From NCBI GenBank assembly GCA_038062375.1, contig JBBTXG010000011.1, positions 1-39,226 on the forward strand: 39,226 nt of DNA, given 5' to 3'. Under the pieces are notes generated by a model. It was not told the DNA's origin. It saw only the letters and a program-made list of their open reading frames with translations, and did no database searches. A program made the position numbers and the translations under genes. Source of the stretch: JBBTXG01 sp038062375. GTDB lineage: Bacteria > Patescibacteriota > Minisyncoccia > Minisyncoccales > UBA10102. Of this stretch, positions 7,883-14,995 are shown piece by piece; position 1 is the stretch's first letter; every line of letters starts with the position of its first letter.

Positions 7883-8578
7883 ATGGAAGAACAAGGTAAT
7901 CCATCGATTTTGAACCAACGTCAGATTTTTGGAGAGGGGACGAAAATGCTCGGTCCTCCGGAGATACGCCTCGAAAAACAGCAAGAGATAAAGCAGCCTA
8001 AAAAAGTTGGGATGATCTTTCTTGCTGCTGCATTATTGTTTGGCGCTGGAATCTATGCATGGCAGAGTTCGATTTCGAAAGTCTCTATTGAACAGTTAAC
8101 CGAAGAGCCCTTTTTGTCAGAAGCGAGCATTTCGGAAATTCTGAACAGTCAGAATATCAATTCGACAGAGAGCGGCGCGCAGAATATCGAAAAGAAGTTT
8201 GCTCAAGGTACACCTACAGAGATTCAAACGGGTATGCTTGCTGCAGCGGATCGTTTCCTCAAGGTAGTTGTTCCTAATGGAGGTGAGATCTTTTGTATCG
8301 GAGATCATCTGAGTATTCAATGGGAGCAGAAAGGCATTCAAAACATCCGGTTTTACCTCCACCAAGACGCAGGGATGAGATATGATCTCGGCGTGTTCTC
8401 CGCGGGGTTCGAGAAGGATCAGTCAGGGGATTTGGTCCATATCCAAAAAGCGAATGACAACGTCGCGGTCTTACCCTCCGAAGGGTCAAATTACAGAGTT
8501 ACCATTGGAGACGCAGAAAATCCCGCGATCACTGACATGAGTGACGCAGTATTTACGATTAAGCGTTGCGGACAATAA
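7883..8578 (+). CDS. Membrane-anchored protein with Kre9/KNH-like Ig domain, 231 aa
   Basis: A short cytoplasmic N-terminus (about 40 residues) leads to one membrane segment (KVGMIFLAAALLFGAGIYAW), then a linker of about 75 residues and a C-terminal beta-sandwich. The last domain, from VVPNGGEIFCIGDHLSIQWE to the end SDAVFTIKRCG, matches the pattern of the Ser-Thr-rich/Kre9-KNH-like domain: NGGE opening, IxW, a YRVTIGD strand and a final AVFTI strand. Such domains are common on surface proteins of CPR bacteria. It starts 13 nt after the SIMPL gene without a good ribosome site. Likely a surface-exposed type II membrane protein of unknown partner. Two cysteines, near both ends of the domain, could form a disulfide. 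Confidence 0.6.
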   Translation: MEEQGNPSILNQRQIFGEGTKMLGPPEIRLEKQQEIKQPKKVGMIFLAAALLFGAGIYAWQSSISKVSIEQLTEEPFLSEASISEILNSQNINSTESGAQNIEKKFAQGTPTEIQTGMLAAADRFLKVVVPNGGEIFCIGDHLSIQWEQKGIQNIRFYLHQDAGMRYDLGVFSAGFEKDQSGDLVHIQKANDNVAVLPSEGSNYRVTIGDAENPAITDMSDAVFTIKRCGQ

Positions 8579-8590
8579 TATCAAGCCCAC

Positions 8591-9700
8591 ATGCGTATAC
8601 GTAGTTTCCTCATTTTTGTTTTTGTACCTTTCGTTTTTCTTTGGGGGTTCGATGTGACGGCTAAAGAACCCGAATTTATTGAAGGGGACTATGCGAGGAT
8701 AGGGGAGGTGGTACAGATTTCAGGTATTGTGGAGGGAGATGTCTATGCTGTTGGAAGCCAAATTTTGGTTGATGGAGAGATTCGCGGAGATTTGTTAGCA
8801 GTAGGCGCTGCGGTGAGTATTTCGGGGAAAGTAGTACAGGATGTGAGAGTGGTGGGCAGCCAAATCGTTGTGAAAGGAGAGGTAGGGAGGAATATAACAG
8901 TGGCTGGCATGAATGTTGAGGTGACCGATTCTGCCAAGATTCATGGAGGGCTTACAGGGACAGGGGTGAATGTTGTGGTTTTAGGACCGATTGGAAGAAA
9001 TGTGAAGGTGAGTGGGAGAAATTTGACGATCGGAAGCTCGATTGGAGGAAATGTAAAAGCAGCAGTTGAGAATGTGCGATTGAATTCAAACGCGAACATC
9101 CAAGGAAATTTGACCTACTGGAGCAACAAGAAGGCTGTAGTTGATCCCGACGCGATACTCAAAGGAACGCTTGTGCAGAAATCTTCTCAAGAACTTTTCT
9201 CACCGTTCGAAAAATTCTTGGGACCCTTCTTTCGATTTGTGAAAACAGTTCTTTGGGTTGGAGATCTTCTTGCCACGCTGGTGATTGGCCTTCTTCTCAT
9301 TTCGTTTGCTCGCAACTATAGCGCACACACCCTTGGGCTTTTGCGAAGACAACCTTTTCGGTGTATAAAAGTTGGTATTCTTGTTGGTCTTGCGGCGCCC
9401 CTGTTGAGTGGTTTCTTGATTCTTACCATTGTGGGCATCCCCATCGGAATTCTTCTCTTAACAATTTCGTGGCTGTTCTTCTTTGCCGCTCGAGTTTTTG
9501 TGATCTGGTGGATGGGAGTATTCCTTTTGGAGCGTTTGGGAAAGAAGGCGCGAGAATTGGTTGTATTCGGAGCAGGGTTGATTCTCTATGTCCTGATTGG
9601 TTTGATTCCAATTCTCGGAGTATTTATTTCTTTCTTCGCTATGATTTGGGGCGCAGGAGCGGCAGCCATTGCGTTCAAAGAAATGAGGAAGAATATATGA
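8591..9700 (+). CDS. Bactofilin-like beta-helix protein with C-terminal membrane domain, 369 aa
   Basis: The N-terminal signal sequence (about residues 4-20) is followed by roughly 160 residues of short repeated strands such as SGIVEGDVYAVGSQILVDG, ISGKVVQDVRVVGSQIVVKG and IGRNVKVSGRNLTIG. This is the pattern of a polymer-forming (bactofilin/DUF583-like) right-handed beta-helix. The C-terminal ~150 residues hold about four hydrophobic helices (near 212-232, 255-285, 287-310, 325-360). The beta-helix is therefore outside and the C-terminus is in the membrane, unlike cytoplasmic bactofilins. It overlaps the next gene by 4 nt (ATGA). The function is unknown; a structural or assembly role in the envelope is inference. 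Confidence 0.7.
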   Translation: MRIRSFLIFVFVPFVFLWGFDVTAKEPEFIEGDYARIGEVVQISGIVEGDVYAVGSQILVDGEIRGDLLAVGAAVSISGKVVQDVRVVGSQIVVKGEVGRNITVAGMNVEVTDSAKIHGGLTGTGVNVVVLGPIGRNVKVSGRNLTIGSSIGGNVKAAVENVRLNSNANIQGNLTYWSNKKAVVDPDAILKGTLVQKSSQELFSPFEKFLGPFFRFVKTVLWVGDLLATLVIGLLLISFARNYSAHTLGLLRRQPFRCIKVGILVGLAAPLLSGFLILTIVGIPIGILLLTISWLFFFAARVFVIWWMGVFLLERLGKKARELVVFGAGLILYVLIGLIPILGVFISFFAMIWGAGAAAIAFKEMRKNI

Positions 9701-10866
9701 CAAAAAATCTTTTATTGGGAGCAATTGGCCTCGGCGCGTTTATGGTGGGTATAGGAGTAGGGAATAGAATAGTCCAAGAGAGCATGGAAGATGTTCTTTT
9801 TTCTGATACCCTTGCGCAGACACAAATTCCTCCCGGATCTTTGGGGAAGCCAGGGGATAAAGAAAAAAATGCTTTGTCAGAAGATTCTCAAAATATGGTA
9901 GAAAATTCGCAGGGAGAGAAGGTTTCTGCGCAACGGGCGCGTTTGGATTGCAGCAACTTTCGCTGCTACGAAGAGTATTACGTACATCTGCTAAGGACAA
10001 AAGATGTTGCTGCTGCATTTACGGATTTGAAGGAGCGATACCAAACAGATTCCTATGTGAAATCTATGTGTCATCCGTTGGTTCATGTGTTTGGCCGCAC
10101 GGCTGTCGAGAAATACCCCAAGGTCTCGGAGGCATTTTCACACGGAGATCCTTTTTGTTGGTCGGGATACTTTCATGGAGTGATGGAGGGGATTCTTCGA
10201 AAGACGAATGACAAAGACTTGCCGCAAGTGATCAAGGCAGTTTGTGATGATATACCAGGGAAAGAGAAGTACACGTTTGACTACTATAACTGCGTGCATG
10301 GATTGGGTCACGGAGTAATGTATGTAACCAACAACGAACTTTTTGATGCGTTGCAAATGTGTAATAATCTGGAAGGGAGCTGGGAGCAGCAATCCTGTTG
10401 GGGAGGGGTGTTTATGGAAAACGTGATTGCAGATTTTGAAAATCATTTCACCAAATACTTAAAACCAGAAGACCCTTTATATCCTTGCAATGCCGTAGAT
10501 GAGATGTATCGTCCCACGTGCTATCTGATGCAAACTTCCTACATGTTAAAAGTAACGAATTACGATTTTCAGAAAGTGTTTGAGTTGTGCACCCAAGCAG
10601 GGAGCGACACGTTGGCCGGTCTTTGTTATCAAAGCTTGGGTCGAGACGCTTCCGGCTCGACCATCAGCGACCCCCTGAAGACAAAAAATTATTGTTTGCT
10701 TGGAAAGGATTTCCGCCAGCAATCCAGTTGTGTGATTGGAGCCGTAAAGGATTTTATTTCCTATTTCCATTCAGATATTCAGGCAAAAGAGTTCTGTGGA
10801 GCACTGCGGCAGGACCTCGGCCAGATTTGTTTTGATACCGCCGAGACTTACTATCGAACGTTTTGA
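9697..10866 (+). CDS. Exported Cys/His-rich protein of unknown function, 389 aa
   Basis: I recognise the motif pattern but not a named family. An N-terminal hydrophobic anchor (about residues 3-22) is followed by a low-complexity linker and a ~290-residue helical domain. That domain has 16 cysteines and conserved-looking histidine motifs: MCHPLVHVFG, FCWSGYFHGVMEGI and NCVHGLGHGVMYV. The spacing of Cys and His suggests metal or heme binding, or a disulfide-rich extracellular solenoid of repeated helical hairpins. It begins inside the stop of the bactofilin-like gene (ATGA overlap), so the two are probably co-translated. A longer open frame upstream to 9361 is a shadow of the previous gene. 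Sure of the start, unsure of the role. Confidence 0.65.
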   Translation: MTKNLLLGAIGLGAFMVGIGVGNRIVQESMEDVLFSDTLAQTQIPPGSLGKPGDKEKNALSEDSQNMVENSQGEKVSAQRARLDCSNFRCYEEYYVHLLRTKDVAAAFTDLKERYQTDSYVKSMCHPLVHVFGRTAVEKYPKVSEAFSHGDPFCWSGYFHGVMEGILRKTNDKDLPQVIKAVCDDIPGKEKYTFDYYNCVHGLGHGVMYVTNNELFDALQMCNNLEGSWEQQSCWGGVFMENVIADFENHFTKYLKPEDPLYPCNAVDEMYRPTCYLMQTSYMLKVTNYDFQKVFELCTQAGSDTLAGLCYQSLGRDASGSTISDPLKTKNYCLLGKDFRQQSSCVIGAVKDFISYFHSDIQAKEFCGALRQDLGQICFDTAETYYRTF

Positions 10867-10875
10867 TGAGGCAAA

Positions 10876-11559
10876 ATGAAAAAAGAAATCAAATTTAAGG
10901 AACCTCGGATTGAAGAACTTGTTGCTGCGCACCCTGATGGCGTTCAAAGAGAACGCCTTACGCGAATCATGAAGGAACTTATCGCAGGATTCCGCTTTTT
11001 GAGGAATTATGGGCTGTCGGCAACTTTTTTTGGCAGTAGCAGGGTTGGACCTCGAAACCCGAGCTATCAGGAGGCTTATAAGTTAGCATATCAGCTTTCC
11101 AAACAAGGTTTCGCGGTTATTACCGGTGGAGGGCCAGGCATTATGGAGGCTGCAAACAAAGGAGCATATGATGCAGGCGGGCAGTCAGCAGGATTGAACA
11201 TTATGTTGCCCAAGGGTCAGCGAATCAACAAGTATGTGAAGGAATCGGAAGCTTTTGATTATTTCTTTATTCGCAAAATGATGTTGGCCTTCGCTTCAGA
11301 GGTTTACATCTTTTTCCCCGGAGGGTTTGGCACGTTAGATGAGTTTTTTGAAATCATCACTTTGGTGCAGACAAAAAAGATGAAACCGATTCCTATTCTT
11401 CTTGTGGGAAAATCATACTGGCAGCCCCTGGTCCATTGGATTGAAGAAGAGCTTTGCCAAAAGAGGAGAACAATTGATAAGGAAGATATGAAGATTTACC
11501 ATCTGGCGGCCAGCGCAAAGGAAGCTTTTCTGATGATTCAAAAGATGGTAAAAAGATAA
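10876..11559 (+). CDS. LOG-family nucleotide phosphoribohydrolase-like protein, 227 aa
   Basis: A Rossmann-fold protein of the LOG/TIGR00730 family, often mislabelled lysine decarboxylase. Members hydrolyse nucleoside 5'-monophosphates to free base and ribose 5-phosphate. The two signatures are intact: GGGPGIMEAANKGA and PGGFGTLDEFFE, the latter carrying the catalytic Glu region. FFGSSRVGP near the N-terminus is the usual first nucleotide loop. The ~40 N-terminal residues before that loop form an extra helical region. A GATGAGG ribosome site lies 4 nt before the ATG, 9 nt after the preceding stop. It sits in an operon of envelope genes with no obvious link to nucleotide metabolism. Confidence 0.88.
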   Translation: MKKEIKFKEPRIEELVAAHPDGVQRERLTRIMKELIAGFRFLRNYGLSATFFGSSRVGPRNPSYQEAYKLAYQLSKQGFAVITGGGPGIMEAANKGAYDAGGQSAGLNIMLPKGQRINKYVKESEAFDYFFIRKMMLAFASEVYIFFPGGFGTLDEFFEIITLVQTKKMKPIPILLVGKSYWQPLVHWIEEELCQKRRTIDKEDMKIYHLAASAKEAFLMIQKMVKR

Positions 11560-11560
11560 A

Positions 11561-11794
11561 ATGGAAGGAGCAAATTTTAGAAAAGAATTTCGCGAAAGAA
11601 CGTTAGGATACATCGTAGGGGCATTTGGGTTGGTTGCAGGCTTGGCATGGAATGATGCAATCACAGGATTGATTGAAGCATTGGCTCCAGTGGAGCGAGA
11701 CACCGTTATCGTAAGATTCGGATACGCGATTTTGATGACCGTCCTTTTGGTAGTGATTACGATATATTTGATACGATTATTTAAAAAAGCATAA
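11561..11794 (+). CDS. DUF5654-like small membrane protein, 77 aa
   Basis: A short protein with the DUF5654 pattern: an amphipathic start FRKEFRERTLGYIVGAFGLVAGLAWNDAI split by the hydrophobic stretch, then a second membrane helix (about residues 50-70) and a basic end RLFKKA. The AWNDAI segment is characteristic of this family. Two membrane passes are predicted. It starts 1 nt after the LOG gene stop, so it is co-transcribed. The function is unknown. Confidence 0.75.
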   Translation: MEGANFRKEFRERTLGYIVGAFGLVAGLAWNDAITGLIEALAPVERDTVIVRFGYAILMTVLLVVITIYLIRLFKKA

Positions 11795-11839
11795 AAGGTC
11801 CCCTCTCATTACTAAAAACCTAACCCCCTCTCACCTTCT

Positions 11840-12001
11840 ATGTGTTACAACTGTGGTTGCGGAATGCCTTCAGATTCCATGGGCAATGAGAAAAATATTA
11901 CCGAGAAAACTTTCCAAGAAGCAGCGGAGGCAGCCGGTACTTCCGTTGAGGAGACAAAACGCAACGTTCTCCGGCAGTTAGAGAAAGAACTCGGCGAGTA
12001 G
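11840..12001 (+). CDS. Small CXC-type conserved protein, 53 aa
   Basis: A 53-residue ORF beginning MCYNCGCGMPSDSMG and continuing with ITEKTFQEAAEAAGTSVEE and a charged helical end. I recognise this short family as one found repeatedly in CPR genomes. The N-terminal CxxCxC cluster suggests metal or Fe-S binding and the rest looks like two helices. No strong Shine-Dalgarno is visible. The gene stands alone between the DUF5654 gene and a clear intrinsic terminator at 12034-12064, which supports transcription to that point. The biochemical role is unknown; any electron-transfer or zinc-binding role is inference from the cysteines alone. Confidence 0.7.
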   Translation: MCYNCGCGMPSDSMGNEKNITEKTFQEAAEAAGTSVEETKRNVLRQLEKELGE

Positions 12002-12033
12002 ATCATCTGAATGGAGAGGAAGAAGAAAGAAGT

Positions 12034-12064
12034 CCCACTCATGCCGAGTGGGGTTTCTTGTCTT
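12034..12064 (+). terminator. Intrinsic terminator
   Basis: Stem CCCACTC (12034-12040) pairs with GAGTGGG (12046-12052) around the loop ATGCC, followed by a T-rich tail to 12064. It ends the mltG-to-53-aa gene run. A TTGACA hexamer overlaps the tail (12063-12068) and may be the -35 of the next unit, although no good -10 follows at 17 nt. Confidence 0.75.
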
Positions 12065-12114
12065 GACAGTTGAAGAATTTCATGGTAAGTAGCCGTTACA
12101 GGAGAATAAGAGAT

Positions 12115-12768
12115 ATGGAGAGGCGAATTAAAGAAAATCTTTTGTATGTGTTCCAAGAAGTGCTTGGACGATTTTGGAAGCCAATCGGAGCTTTGTATTT
12201 GGCGGCAGTGCTTTTCATGGGAGCTCTCATGGCATTTCGCAGCATCGATAGGTACTTGAGCTCTTATGAGGTGCGTTTTGAAAAGGAGATAGACGCTCAT
12301 ACGGGAGTTGTGCAAGCACTGGATTCTCAAGAGATTCGGGAAGCTCACATTGAAATTCAAAAGCTTAGAGTACAGGCTCCCATTATCTTTGTGGAGAGCA
12401 CCAAACCAGAAGATTTCCGAGAACCTCTCAAGAGGGGAGTGACCCATTATCCTTCGGCGTTGCCCGGAGACAAGGGAGTAGCAATTATTCTCGGCCATAG
12501 CGCGCCCGTGGGTTGGCTTGGTGGCCCCTTTGATGGAGTGTTTAGCAATTTGCACAAATTAGAACAAGGAGATGAGATTATGGTAGTGGTTGATGGAAGC
12601 TCGCATCTCTATAGGATGAAAGAGAAAACATTCCTTCGTTCCGGACAAGATCTTCCGGAAGAATTAGGTACGGGCAGCGTTTCGCGATTGGTTTTATTGA
12701 GTTGTTGGCCTCCCGGGATTGATAACAAAAGGATTATGATAGAAGCAGAGCATGTTCAACAAAATTAA
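12115..12768 (+). CDS. Sortase family transpeptidase, 217 aa
   Basis: A sortase-fold cysteine transpeptidase. A cytoplasmic start is followed by a membrane segment (about residues 20-38, PIGALYLAAVLFMGALMAF) and the catalytic domain with ILGHSAP (His128), VVVDG, LLSCWPPG (Cys197) and the nearby KR (Arg206). All three catalytic residues are present. The frame is open back to a TTG at 12070, but the ATG at 12115 has AGGAGA 9-10 nt upstream. The spacing between His and Cys and the WPPG sequence after Cys resemble class D/E-type housekeeping sortases. No protein with a classical LPxTG sorting signal is encoded in the window. The next gene, 2 nt downstream, encodes a membrane protein that could be a partner. 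Confidence 0.9.
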   Translation: MERRIKENLLYVFQEVLGRFWKPIGALYLAAVLFMGALMAFRSIDRYLSSYEVRFEKEIDAHTGVVQALDSQEIREAHIEIQKLRVQAPIIFVESTKPEDFREPLKRGVTHYPSALPGDKGVAIILGHSAPVGWLGGPFDGVFSNLHKLEQGDEIMVVVDGSSHLYRMKEKTFLRSGQDLPEELGTGSVSRLVLLSCWPPGIDNKRIMIEAEHVQQN

Positions 12769-12770
12769 AA

Positions 12771-13487
12771 ATGAAAAGTAAAACATTAAAAACTCTTACC
12801 TTTTTTTGGTCTTTGGTGTTTGCTTCCTTGATCGTTTCTCAAGTGTTTGCACAGACAGATTCACAAGGCGGATTTATCGTCGAGCAGAAGGTGCGGAATT
12901 TAACCCAAAAGAAGTTTTCATGGCTAGATTCGGTGGAAGCTGCGAGAAACGATCGAATCGAATTTCAGATCACCATTACTTGGCGAGGATTTCAGACTAC
13001 CAAAAGTGTTTTGTTAAGCGAGGTGCTTGGTGATATGTTAGCTTACGAAGGGAATCTCAAGTTAGATGGAGCTCCTGTTGCCGGCAATCTTTCCAAAGAG
13101 CAGCTTTCTCTTGGGGATGGAGAGCCCAACAAACCCAAGATGGTGACGTTTGAAGCTACGGTCGCAGTCCCTGAATCGTTTACTGAAAGCAGAGATCTCG
13201 TGAACACAAGCACGGCGTTCAATGCCGAAGGGAGCGCATCTTCAAAAGCGATTGTGAGGGTTGGGAAAAATACGAGTCCTACCGAAGTTTCCACTGGAGC
13301 CTTTAGCATATGGATGGCTGCGTTTCTTGCCACCCTAGGATTGGTGTTTTTGGGGAGCTATCTCTTTTTGATAAAATACTATGTGAGCAAGGAAATTCTC
13401 CGAAGCTCCTATGAGACCCGCGCAGAGCGAAAACTTGCCTCGATGATCGAGCGCATAAAAGCAAAGAAAAGAAAGGGCGGCGAATAG
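12771..13487 (+). CDS. Exported DUF11-like membrane protein, 238 aa
   Basis: A signal peptide (about residues 1-27, ending SQVFAQ) is followed by a ~130-residue beta-rich domain opening FIVEQKVRNLTQ with DRIEFQITITWRG and LSEVLGDMLAYEGNL. That is the pattern of DUF11/CARDB-type surface repeats. One membrane segment lies at about 180-201 (IWMAAFLATLGLVFLGSYLFLI). A basic cytoplasmic tail of ~37 residues follows. It is not a standard LPxTG substrate: the sequence before the membrane helix lacks that motif and the tail is too long. It starts 2 nt after the sortase gene and is surely co-transcribed. A structural or sortase-associated role is inference. Confidence 0.6.
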   Translation: MKSKTLKTLTFFWSLVFASLIVSQVFAQTDSQGGFIVEQKVRNLTQKKFSWLDSVEAARNDRIEFQITITWRGFQTTKSVLLSEVLGDMLAYEGNLKLDGAPVAGNLSKEQLSLGDGEPNKPKMVTFEATVAVPESFTESRDLVNTSTAFNAEGSASSKAIVRVGKNTSPTEVSTGAFSIWMAAFLATLGLVFLGSYLFLIKYYVSKEILRSSYETRAERKLASMIERIKAKKRKGGE

Positions 13488-13488
13488 G

Positions 13489-14175
13489 TCAGGGCCAATC
13501 GTAGCCTGGGAAGTAGTCTTCTTTGATGCGAGCGGAGGGGATATGGAGTTGAGATACCATTTGTTCAACTGCATCTACCATGGGTGGGGGCCCCGAGATA
13601 TAGAAAATTGATCGTGAGAGACTTGGGACAAATTTTTGAATGCTCTCGCTCGTGATGCGTGTTGGCTCCACAAGATAGTGGATTTGAAAACTTTGATGTT
13701 TTTTCTGGAGGGACTCAAGCTCTTTTTGGTACACGAACTCCGCAGTTGTGTTCGCGTAGAGAAGCGTTCCGCCAGTAGGCAATTTTCGATGGTCAACATC
13801 GAGGAGAATCGCGCGATACGGAGTGATTCCAATTCCTCCTGCGATGAATACCTGTTCTTTGGTTGGGTCCTCGACCACAAAACTTCCCTTGGGCCCCTCG
13901 ACTTCTACTGATTCTCCTTGAGCGAGATTGTACAGAGCTTTCTTGAAAGTGCTTGCAATAGGAAGATTGATGCGCGTGGTCAGCATTATCTCTTCCTCAA
14001 AAGGCGCTGAAGCAATGGTAAAGTAGCGTTTGATTCCTCGATTGTCGGGGTTGGGGTGGGGGAGTGTACATATGAAATACTGGCCCGCTTTCCAGAGAAG
14101 CGGTTTTGGATATCGAAAAAAGAATGAGAGTGCGTCACCCGCCTCTTTTTGTTTGTGAGAAAAAATGAGTTTCAT
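13489..14175 (-). CDS. Ferredoxin-NADP reductase-like flavoprotein, 228 aa
   Basis: A ferredoxin reductase-type FAD/NAD(P)-binding module. The FAD-binding barrel shows KRYFTIASAP (the RxYS/T flavin motif). The nucleotide-binding domain shows FIAGGIGITPYRAIL and a C-terminal YISGPPPMVDAVEQ. No Fe-S cluster domain or membrane segment is present, so it would need a separate electron partner, which is not in the window. The start is supported by AAAGGA 7 nt upstream and by a TTGCAA-N17-TATAAT promoter. It is convergent with the DUF11-like gene, whose stop is 1 nt away. The physiological acceptor is unknown. Confidence 0.88.
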   Translation of the reverse strand: MKLIFSHKQKEAGDALSFFFRYPKPLLWKAGQYFICTLPHPNPDNRGIKRYFTIASAPFEEEIMLTTRINLPIASTFKKALYNLAQGESVEVEGPKGSFVVEDPTKEQVFIAGGIGITPYRAILLDVDHRKLPTGGTLLYANTTAEFVYQKELESLQKKHQSFQIHYLVEPTRITSESIQKFVPSLSRSIFYISGPPPMVDAVEQMVSQLHIPSARIKEDYFPGYDWP

Positions 14176-14189
14176 CTTTTTTCCTTTAT

Positions 14190-14218
14190 ATTATAGAAAA
14201 GATGAAGGGACTTTGCAA
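14190..14218 (-). promoter_or_regulatory. Promoter of the flavoprotein gene; -35 shared with the divergent gene
   Basis: On the minus strand TTGCAA (14218-14213) and TATAAT (14195-14190) are separated by 17 nt, a perfect -10. The hexamer TTGCAA is its own reverse complement and also serves as -35 for the plus-strand promoter at 14213-14240. Confidence 0.65.
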
Positions 14219-14240
14219 GATTTTTCTGTTATCCTACAAT
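14213..14240 (+). promoter_or_regulatory. Promoter giving a leaderless start at 14247
   Basis: TTGCAA (14213-14218) and TACAAT (14235-14240) are 16 nt apart. Only AGAGGT separates the -10 from the ATG at 14247, so transcription should start at or within a base or two of the start codon. The -35 is shared with the divergent promoter. Confidence 0.6.
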
Positions 14241-14246
14241 AGAGGT

Positions 14247-14534
14247 ATGGACATTTTACTGCAGGCAGACATCTTTTTCTTTGTGAGTACAATTGCGGTG
14301 ATTGCGATTGCGATTTTCCTCGTAGCCATGTGTATGTATGTACTCAAGATACTTGGAGATATCCGTTATATCATTGGGCGCCTGCGCAAGGAGGGCGACT
14401 TCATCATTGAAGATATCGAAGGCCTTCGGGAGTTTTTAAAGAAAGAAGGGAAGAAGGTAACGCCCCTTGGTCAATTTATTAGTCTTATCGTAAGCAAAAT
14501 TTTTGCGAAACGAGAAAGGTCGTCGAGAAGATAG
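14247..14534 (+). CDS. Small membrane protein, 95 aa
   Basis: A short protein with one long N-terminal membrane helix (about residues 6-35, FFFVSTIAVIAIAIFLVAMCMYVL) followed by a charged amphipathic region with IIEDIEGLREFLKKEGKK. It is not a recognised enzyme. The layout resembles small membrane-anchored coiled-coil proteins found in pairs with YtxH-like proteins. The frame continues back to 14202, but the promoter -10 at 14235-14240 excludes that start. It lies 15 nt upstream of another small membrane protein, and the two probably form one transcript. The cytoplasmic tail may interact with that protein; this is inference. Confidence 0.6.
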   Translation: MDILLQADIFFFVSTIAVIAIAIFLVAMCMYVLKILGDIRYIIGRLRKEGDFIIEDIEGLREFLKKEGKKVTPLGQFISLIVSKIFAKRERSSRR

Positions 14535-14549
14535 TGAGAAGATCGAAAT

Positions 14550-14951
14550 ATGACAACACGTTCTTCAAAGAAACATTCGGAATTTCCTCTCAATGTGTTA
14601 GCTGGAGTAGGAGCCGCAGCGCTTGCCGTCGCAGCAGCGGGAACCTACTTTTTATATGGTACGAAAGCTGGAGTGAAGGGGCGAAAAAGGGTGAAAGGGT
14701 GGATGCTCAAAGCAAAAGGTGAGGTACTAGAAAAGATAGAAAGTCTCAAGGAGTTAAATGAGAAAATCTACCACGAAGCGATTGATGCCGTAGCAGATCA
14801 GTATCGGAAGCTTCAGCATATTGACGGAGAAGAAGTTGAGGCTTTGGTAAAAGAATTGAAGGGTTACTGGAAGCATATCCGCAGATCTCTTCAGTCGGGA
14901 AAGAAGGCGGCGCAGAGTTTTTCGAAGCGTTCTGGAAAGGCTCGTAAGTGA
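14550..14951 (+). CDS. YtxH-like small membrane protein, 133 aa
   Basis: A single N-terminal membrane segment (about residues 15-36, VLAGVGAAALAVAAAGTYFLYG) is followed by a basic patch (KGRKRVKGW) and about 80 residues of helical, coiled-coil-like sequence ending in a Lys/Arg/Ser-rich tail. This resembles the YtxH/DUF-type general-stress membrane proteins, but the match is at the level of layout only. It is in one unit with the membrane protein ending at 14534. No catalytic motif is visible. The tail lies next to the convergent acyltransferase gene, with a terminator hairpin between them. Confidence 0.55.
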   Translation: MTTRSSKKHSEFPLNVLAGVGAAALAVAAAGTYFLYGTKAGVKGRKRVKGWMLKAKGEVLEKIESLKELNEKIYHEAIDAVADQYRKLQHIDGEEVEALVKELKGYWKHIRRSLQSGKKAAQSFSKRSGKARK

Positions 14952-14959
14952 AAGGAGGG

Positions 14960-14995
14960 AATAAAAACTGCGGCGAAGATCTTCTATCGCCGCAG
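14960..14995 (-). terminator. Intrinsic terminator containing the acyltransferase stop codon
   Basis: A 9-bp perfect stem, CTGCGGCGA (14968-14976) with TCGCCGCAG (14987-14995). On the minus strand it is followed by TTTTTATT (14967-14960). The stop codon of the acyltransferase gene (14984-14986) lies in its loop/stem border. Confidence 0.8.

Noticed and set aside
9361..9696. N-terminal extension of the Cys/His-rich protein
   Set aside because: It is the shadow frame of the bactofilin-like gene; the ATG at 9697 gives a proper membrane anchor and a typical ATGA overlap.
11803..11832. Direct repeat of CCCCTCTCA before the 53-aa gene
   Set aside because: Two short copies of low complexity; no further evidence of a functional element.
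12063..12091. Promoter TTGACA-N17-TAAGTA before the sortase
   Set aside because: The -35 is perfect but the -10 matches only two of six bases; not listed as a promoter.
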